From NCBI RefSeq assembly GCF_007858365.1, contig NZ_VFIO01000002.1, forward strand, positions 496,001-560,000: a stretch of DNA of 64,000 nt, read 5' to 3'. This document shows, piece by piece, positions 59,066-64,000 of this stretch. A program made the translations under genes and the position numbers. How positions within the stretch are numbered: position 1 is the stretch's first letter; each line of letters opens with the position of its first letter. The notes under the pieces were generated by a model. That model was not told the DNA's origin, searched no databases, and saw only the letters and a program-made list of their open reading frames with translations. The DNA is from Pseudomonas saxonica. Lineage in GTDB: Bacteria > Pseudomonadota > Gammaproteobacteria > Pseudomonadales > Pseudomonadaceae.

Positions 59066-61152
59066 AGCGGCGCTCCATCCAGGCCAGGGTTGTGGGGTTG
59101 AGGCAGGTTGTCTTGGTCGACGATGAATTCAACACCCGGCAAGAGCGCCAGACGCAACCCACTCAGCGCATGAAGCAAGTGCACCCGTGCATCACCTTCG
59201 TCTTGCAGGTCATGAATATTCAGTGCCCGGCGGGTACGCTCCAGAGTCATTTGCAGGTCAGTGGGCATAGACAAGCGCTCGCCGGCCTTGAGGCAAGCGC
59301 TGAAGTATTCGCCGACTTCATGCACCACCTGGCTCAACAAGCGTCGTGGCTCGCCACTGACTCGCGGCGAATAGGCGAGCAAGTCCAGCACATTGAGTGC
59401 CACCCTCAGGTCGCGCAGGGCACTGCCTGTGTCTTGGCCGGTCAAGGCCAGTCGCGGCAGGTGCTGCATCAGGCGATCAAGCATTTGCGCGCCCATGTGC
59501 CGGTGCTCGGCTAAAGTCGCAGGGCGGGTCAGCATGACGATATCTCGCCAACTGAAACGAGTCAGGCGCTTAGCCGCCAGTTCGGCACCAAACGGGCGAG
59601 CAATCAAGGTCCAGATGAAAGCGAACAGCAAACCAATGGGCCCAGCTAGGTTTGCGTTCATAAACACCAGAAAGTCAGCATCGTAAGCGCCCTGGATGCT
59701 GATAAACGACGCCGTATTGACAATGGTCAGCAGGGTGCCCAGGTAGAAACGCGGTTGTACGGTCAGTGTGCCGACACAGATGAACGGCACAGCAAATGCC
59801 AGCACCAGCATGGGGAAGTCATGCAGGTTGGGCAGGATGACGAACAAATACAGACTGGCGAATACGACTGACAACGAGGTCCAGAAAAAGAACCGGTAAA
59901 TCTGGGGTGCGGGGTCGTCCATCGCAGCAAAAAAACTACAGGCAACGGCGGCCAGAATGACGGCACTGGCGCCATCGGACCAGCCGAGCAATATCCACAA
60001 CACCGAGGCGACCACAATCGCGGTCACGGTTGAAAAGGCCGAATAGAGCATCAGGCCACGGTCAAGGAACGGTGTCAGACGGCCCAGCCGCCAATGTCGG
60101 TAAACCGCTCGCCAAGGCGTCTGGCTGCCGGTGGCGATCGCATGCTGAAGGCTGCGGCAGTCTTGCCATAAATCGATCCACTCCCCCAGTCGATAGAGCA
60201 CGTTGGAGAAAACCAGCTGGCGTCGTTCATCCAAGGCTTCAGCGCTGGGCTGCAGCAGCTCCAGTTCATGACGCAAGGCCTTCCAGGCTTCGACCGGGGC
60301 GCCCTCTTGAGTGCTTTCAAGCCAGTCCCGGGTTTTAGCCAACAGTGGCTCAATTCTATCCTGTTGCTCAGGGGTACGACGCTCCAATGCATACAAGGCA
60401 TCATCCAGTGCGTCGACCACTGGCAATAAATGGATCATGCGTCCGCGCAGTTCTTTGGTGTTGCGCACGGTTTGCGGCAAGGCGCCTTCGTGGGGCAGTT
60501 GACCAATCATCAACTCCAGACTGTTGAAGGTTGCCACCATTGAGGAACGTAGACCGCTGGCTCTGGCGGGGTCTACATCACGAGCCAGAAAGTGTTTGCT
60601 GTAGTGGGCGGCGTCGTTCAGCCAACGAGTTGCAGCATCGACAAACACAGGCGCCAGACGCCGCGGCCAAAACATGCTGCCGACAACGGCAGCACACACA
60701 ATACCGAGCATGATCTCTTCGGTTCGCGAAACAGCAATGTCGAATACATTTAGCGGGTTATCCACAATCGGCAAGGCGATCATGGGCATGGTGTAGCCCG
60801 CGAGCATAAAAATATAGCTGTTGGCCGTGCGCAGGTGCAGCGACAAGAACAGCAAAATGCCCGTCCAAAGCGCGATCACCAGCACCAGCAAAAAGGGGGT
60901 TTGTACAAATAATGGAACAAAAAATACGGCGGCCGCGGCGCCAATCAGCGTCCCCAGCGCCCGGTAGATCGCTTTAGAACTCGTCGGCCCGACAAAGGGG
61001 CTGGAGACAATGTAAACCGTCGCCATGGCCCAGTACGGGCGCGGCATTTCCATCCATAAAGCGATATACAGCGCGAGCATTGACGCGGCAAAGGTGCGCG
61101 TACCGTAAAACCAGTCACGAGCAGGCGGCAAACTGCTGAAAAAACCGCTCAA
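59062..61152 (-). CDS. FUSC family aromatic-acid exporter (AaeB-like)
   Basis: 696-residue inner-membrane protein with two blocks of TMs (about 20-165 and 370-510) each followed by cytoplasmic helices, the FUSC/AaeB architecture. N-terminal FYGTRTFAASMLALYIALWM and PYWAMATVYIVSSPFVGPTSSKA are family segments. Presumed substrates are aromatic carboxylates or solvents; inference only. Its start overlaps the marR stop. Confidence 0.94.
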   Translation of the reverse strand: MSGFFSSLPPARDWFYGTRTFAASMLALYIALWMEMPRPYWAMATVYIVSSPFVGPTSSKAIYRALGTLIGAAAAVFFVPLFVQTPFLLVLVIALWTGILLFLSLHLRTANSYIFMLAGYTMPMIALPIVDNPLNVFDIAVSRTEEIMLGIVCAAVVGSMFWPRRLAPVFVDAATRWLNDAAHYSKHFLARDVDPARASGLRSSMVATFNSLELMIGQLPHEGALPQTVRNTKELRGRMIHLLPVVDALDDALYALERRTPEQQDRIEPLLAKTRDWLESTQEGAPVEAWKALRHELELLQPSAEALDERRQLVFSNVLYRLGEWIDLWQDCRSLQHAIATGSQTPWRAVYRHWRLGRLTPFLDRGLMLYSAFSTVTAIVVASVLWILLGWSDGASAVILAAVACSFFAAMDDPAPQIYRFFFWTSLSVVFASLYLFVILPNLHDFPMLVLAFAVPFICVGTLTVQPRFYLGTLLTIVNTASFISIQGAYDADFLVFMNANLAGPIGLLFAFIWTLIARPFGAELAAKRLTRFSWRDIVMLTRPATLAEHRHMGAQMLDRLMQHLPRLALTGQDTGSALRDLRVALNVLDLLAYSPRVSGEPRRLLSQVVHEVGEYFSACLKAGERLSMPTDLQMTLERTRRALNIHDLQDEGDARVHLLHALSGLRLALLPGVEFIVDQDNLPQPHNPGLDGAPL

Positions 61153-61619
61153 GATGATGCTCGATCAGGCAACTGACCTGTCGCCTCGAAGGCTTTGATT
61201 ACACGTAATGCTGCTTCTTGGTCTGCCACAGAAACTCCAGCCAACGCCATGCGTCGCAATTCTACGAGTTGCGCTTCAATCGCCTGTGCCACTGCACGAC
61301 CGGTGTCGGTCAGGCTCAGGGATTTGGCTCGGCGATCGCTTGCGTCTTCATTGCGCACTACGTAGCCGGCCCTGCACAACTGATCGAGCAGGCGTACCAG
61401 TGAAGGGCTTTCCATGCCGGCCGCCTGGGCCACAGTGACTTGGCGCACGCCCTCACCCAAGCGGCCGATGATCAACAGCGGCATCGCACAGGCTTCGGTA
61501 ATCCCGTAATTAAGCAGCGTGGTCTGGCAGACGCGACGCCAATGACGCGCCGCAACCACCATACCGGAGCTGATATTCATTTGAAGCAGATCAAGAGTGT
61601 CTGGCAAGAGGCATCGCAT
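61149..61619 (-). CDS. MarR family regulator of the FUSC efflux operon
   Basis: 156-residue winged-helix MarR protein: ACAMPLLIIGRLGEGVRQVTVAQAAGMESPSLVRLLDQLCRAGYVVR is the wHTH and DASDRRAKSLSLTDTGRAV the wing. It overlaps FUSC by 4 nt and heads the operon. Start at ATG 61619 lacks a ribosome binding site and an inverted repeat covers the bases just upstream; M14 (61580) is an alternative start but also without a good site. Confidence 0.9.
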   Translation of the reverse strand: MRCLLPDTLDLLQMNISSGMVVAARHWRRVCQTTLLNYGITEACAMPLLIIGRLGEGVRQVTVAQAAGMESPSLVRLLDQLCRAGYVVRNEDASDRRAKSLSLTDTGRAVAQAIEAQLVELRRMALAGVSVADQEAALRVIKAFEATGQLPDRASS

Positions 61620-61622
61620 AAT

Positions 61623-61636
61623 GTTAGTTGGCTAAC
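61623..61636. promoter_or_regulatory. Inverted repeat at the marR start, candidate MarR operator
   Basis: GTTAG-TTGG-CTAAC, within a larger near-palindrome TAGTTGGCTAACTA. It is 4 nt upstream of the marR ATG and overlaps the predicted transcription start, so binding would block the operon. Typical of MarR autoregulation; the binding protein is inferred. Confidence 0.6.
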
Positions 61637-61640
61637 TATT

Positions 61641-61670
61641 ATTATTGGGGTGCCAAATGATAACAGTCAA
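61641..61670 (-). promoter_or_regulatory. Probable promoter of the efflux operon
   Basis: On the reverse strand TTGACT (61670-61665), an 18-nt spacer and AATAAT (61646-61641). Predicted start of transcription near 61634, leaving a very short leader before the marR ATG. Confidence 0.5.
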
Positions 61671-61689
61671 GTGTTGCTGGTTATTTCTG

Positions 61690-61935
61690 TTACTCAATTT
61701 TGGGTTTTACGTGCAATCGCTCATTTAGCTCATCGACCGGAATCGCCCATTCGGCATCTGCCTTGAGCTGCTCCGTCAAAAAATCCCGTTGACTTGGGCT
61801 CCAAAATTTAGCGTCTACCAATTTAACGCCGTCAGGCATCAGATTTGCCTCGATAAACTCCTCTATCTCAGCATCGGATGACGGCAGGCCAAGTTGGTCG
61901 AACAGAAGGTTGATGCTAGGGATTGGCTCTTGCAT
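61690..61935 (-). CDS. DUF2789 family protein
   Basis: 81-residue protein resembling DUF2789: INLLFDQLGLPSSDAEIEEFIEAN, KLVDAKFWSPSQRDFLTEQL and a C-terminal DELNERL. Good ribosome binding site (GGAGACCCTCCC). Its first 20 nt overlap the end of the glycosyltransferase gene, so they are probably co-transcribed. Function unknown. Confidence 0.85.
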   Translation of the reverse strand: MQEPIPSINLLFDQLGLPSSDAEIEEFIEANLMPDGVKLVDAKFWSPSQRDFLTEQLKADAEWAIPVDELNERLHVKPKIE

Positions 61936-63529
61936 GGGAGGGTCTCCAGTCAGGTGGGGCGCAGTCAGCGCCAGTGCAGGTCAAATATAGTCGAGCCTGC
62001 GTATCATCGACTGTTATGTCCTGCGCTTTGTTCCAACGGGCCGGAATCGAACTGAAATCATCAGGCTGAACGCTGCTGCTAATCAGCCAGACGCGCGCTG
62101 TTTGCGAGGGTAAATCAGTCAGATGGTCAATGTAGATTCTGGCTGCATCTGCGTTCACCAATGTGCCAAAACCGTAATCGTTTGGCCGCCCTGATGAGCC
62201 GTCCGCCATGGGCGGCGTGTACAGCATGGGGGTTGCCCCAGTCTTGTTGTAATAGAGATAACTGAAATACCAGAACAGATCGCTGACTACGATCTTGTCG
62301 CCCGGCAAGAACTGCTGATTGACGTGACGAACCAAGCGGTCGAAATGATCAGCCTCACTGGAGAAATTACTGTGCAGGCCAGCAAGCTCAGTCCCTACAA
62401 AGAGGGTCAGTACAGCGATGGCCAATACCCGGCTGCGCTTGTACACGCGATCAATAACTATCGCGACAATCATCGGTATGCCCAGCGCAGCAAACATCAC
62501 ATAGCGCTCGATAAACAACGGCGAGACAAACGATACGGCGTAAATCGCCAGAATGGGCAGCAGGGTATAGATCACGATCAGGATGATGAATTTGTGCGGT
62601 GTCGAATCTCGCATCGCCAACCACACAGCACCCGCCATTAGCGCAAAGGGGGCAAACCAGAACAGGGGCCAAGGCAGATCATCGCCTTCGCTCTGAATTA
62701 GCAGCTGCCAGATCATGCCGGGTAAAGAGTGCGAATCGACCTCGGGCTCCCAACCCACATCACCGCCGCTTTTGAGTTCGTCCACGTGGTGAAGCAAATC
62801 CCACAATCCGGGGAGCCAGGGCAGGAACAACAGCACGATGGCGGTATTGGCGAGCCACCAGGCTGGGCGTTTGATCAAGTAGCCGGTATGGCGGGCAGTG
62901 AGCGACAGATACAGCCAATGAGCCATTACACAGAAGGCCGTGAAGTAATGGGCATAAAAGCCTGCGGCCATTAACACGCAGTAAATAACCAGGAAACGCT
63001 TTTTGTGCGGGGCTTTAACCCAGTACATCAGCGCAATTGTGGCGGCTATCAACCAAAAACCCATGAGTGAGTACATCCTCACCTCTTGGCTATAGCGCAC
63101 TGCGGTCGGCAACAACGCCAATAGAAATCCTGCCAGTAACGCGACCGGTTGTGGCGCAACCAGCCGCACCAGCCACATCCCCAGCACAACCGTGGCTATG
63201 CCGGGTAATACGCTCAAAGTGCGAATCGATGCAAGGCTATCGCCGAACAGCATTATCCAGCCGTGCAACAGCATGAAATAGAGCGGTGGATGCACATCAT
63301 GTGCCGCGTGCTCCCAAATACCTGTAAGCGGGTAATTGCTCAATATCAGGCTGGAAGCTTCGTCACACCAAATCGCAGAGGTGGTGGAACCATAAAAACG
63401 CACAGTGCAGGCCAGTAATAAAATACCCCACAACATGGGCTGGCGAATCAGTGTGCCCAACACACCTGTAGACAAATGAAGGTCGCGAAGCGGTGTGACG
63501 AGTACATCGTTACGGCTGAATACGCCCAT
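61916..63529 (-). CDS. GT39/ArnT-like membrane glycosyltransferase
   Basis: 537-residue integral membrane protein with about ten TMs. Family features of the GT-C fold: GSTTSAIWCDEASSLILSNY with the catalytic Asp/Glu pair in the first periplasmic loop, and HDVHPPLYFMLLHGWIMLFG typical of dolichyl/undecaprenyl-phosphate-mannose-type transferases. C-terminal periplasmic domain about 150 aa. It stands without LPS or glycosylation genes around it; acceptor unknown. Confidence 0.88.
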   Translation of the reverse strand: MGVFSRNDVLVTPLRDLHLSTGVLGTLIRQPMLWGILLLACTVRFYGSTTSAIWCDEASSLILSNYPLTGIWEHAAHDVHPPLYFMLLHGWIMLFGDSLASIRTLSVLPGIATVVLGMWLVRLVAPQPVALLAGFLLALLPTAVRYSQEVRMYSLMGFWLIAATIALMYWVKAPHKKRFLVIYCVLMAAGFYAHYFTAFCVMAHWLYLSLTARHTGYLIKRPAWWLANTAIVLLFLPWLPGLWDLLHHVDELKSGGDVGWEPEVDSHSLPGMIWQLLIQSEGDDLPWPLFWFAPFALMAGAVWLAMRDSTPHKFIILIVIYTLLPILAIYAVSFVSPLFIERYVMFAALGIPMIVAIVIDRVYKRSRVLAIAVLTLFVGTELAGLHSNFSSEADHFDRLVRHVNQQFLPGDKIVVSDLFWYFSYLYYNKTGATPMLYTPPMADGSSGRPNDYGFGTLVNADAARIYIDHLTDLPSQTARVWLISSSVQPDDFSSIPARWNKAQDITVDDTQARLYLTCTGADCAPPDWRPSHARANP

Positions 63530-63757
63530 TCTTCACCTGTTAAATAGAGCTGCCGACTGGATACCTTGCCCGTTCACGATTAAAGGTCGATAGGGCCGGA
63601 CTAACCCTCCAATCGAAAAAGAGAATGGCCTTATAGGGTCGCTGAACGTGGAGTAACGTTAAACTAATCGTAACAAGGTTTGACAGGGACTGGGTCAGTA
63701 CCTAACGTGGATTGGATCCAAAAAGCATGTCCCAATTTCGGCATAGGTAGTCTTAAC

Positions 63758-64000
63758 GTGGCCGTCAAAATTTCCCCGCTACATTGCCTCGACGTATCAG
63801 GTCCTATACCGGCTCATTTGGCACGATCGAACATTGAGGAGACTTTACGCACCGCCATCCTTGATGGACGACTTCCCTGCGGCACGGCCATTCGGCAAGA
63901 GGCGCTTGCAACACTATTTGGCGTCAGTCGGATGCCGGTCAGAGAAGCCTTGCGACAATTGGAGGCTCAAGGCTTGCTTCACGTCGTTCAGTACAAAGGT
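63758..64000 (+). CDS. GntR family transcriptional regulator, N-terminal part
   Basis: Starts at GTG 63758 (MAVKISPLHCLDVSGPIPAH) and remains open for 81 codons to the window end. The wHTH is clear: ARSNIEETLRTAILDGRLPC, TAIRQEALATLFGVSRMPVR, EALRQLEAQGLL. Shape suggests the FadR/FCD subfamily, but the ligand domain is outside the window. Confidence 0.88.
   Translation, partial: MAVKISPLHCLDVSGPIPAHLARSNIEETLRTAILDGRLPCGTAIRQEALATLFGVSRMPVREALRQLEAQGLLHVVQYKG

Overview
The window is a chromosomal segment of a Pseudomonas, probably from the fluorescens/fragi side of the genus. The evidence is gene content and order. The series pepP, ygfB, zapA, 6S RNA, 5-formyl-THF cyclo-ligase, ubiD, rho, trxA, ppx, ppk, algP, algQ, dsbB, hemYXDC, algR, argH follows the P. 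aeruginosa PA5224-PA5263 order with local changes. It is then joined to a desA and gabDT block. Species assignment is inference. No phage, IS element, integrase or CRISPR array was seen.

Layout. 1-4.0 kb: pepP (cut by the window start), ygfB, then divergent zapA with its small coiled-coil partner, 6S RNA, the folate cyclo-ligase, a small membrane protein and an EVE-domain protein. 4.1-8.9 kb: a three-gene transporter operon of yhiI-rbbA-yhhJ type. 9.0-13.0 kb: a FliL-like secreted protein, then an accessory patch holding a CbrC-family protein, a TonB-C-terminal-domain protein and an AT-richer S-adenosylhomocysteine-hydrolase-like gene, ended by a ChaC-type gamma-glutamylcyclotransferase. 13.2-19.6 kb: ferredoxin reductase, ubiD, an acyltransferase/SGNH protein, rho and trxA. 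19.9-22.8 kb: a complete polar amino-acid ABC importer. 22.9-26.8 kb: convergent ppx and ppk with a long inverted repeat between them. 27.2-34.4 kb: DedA, ElbB, YaiI, a cytochrome c-FTR1 iron permease, LysE, a small MscS channel and an ABC-F ATPase. 34.4-43.3 kb: TIGR02444, algP, an FKBP, algQ, dsbB, hemY-hemX-hemD-hemC and algR. 43.7-49.5 kb: argH, a GST, a small acidic protein, a GGDEF/EAL protein and a fatty-acid desaturase. 49.5-54.5 kb: a 61-bp tandem repeat, a response regulator with an HDOD domain, gabT, gabD and tRNA-Arg(CCG). 54.7-64 kb: a YdgA-family protein, a five-gene MarR-FUSC-DUF1656-HlyD-outer-membrane-factor efflux operon, a DUF2789 protein, a GT39-like membrane glycosyltransferase and the start of a GntR regulator.

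Most of the window is conserved housekeeping: tetrapyrrole synthesis (hemCDXY), ubiquinone (ubiD), polyphosphate metabolism (ppx/ppk), GABA catabolism (gabTD), arginine synthesis and cell division. Points that stand out: algR has no algZ sensor-kinase gene beside it and its receiver lacks the conserved switch Thr/Ser. Two genes (the iron permease and the HDOD regulator) take their stop codons from intergenic repeat elements. The SAHH-like gene is divergent and possibly translationally coupled to a leader ORF. The MarR gene has an inverted repeat over its predicted transcription and translation start. No single convincing new multi-gene system was found; the best candidates are the 9.6-12.4 kb accessory patch and the altered AlgR locus.
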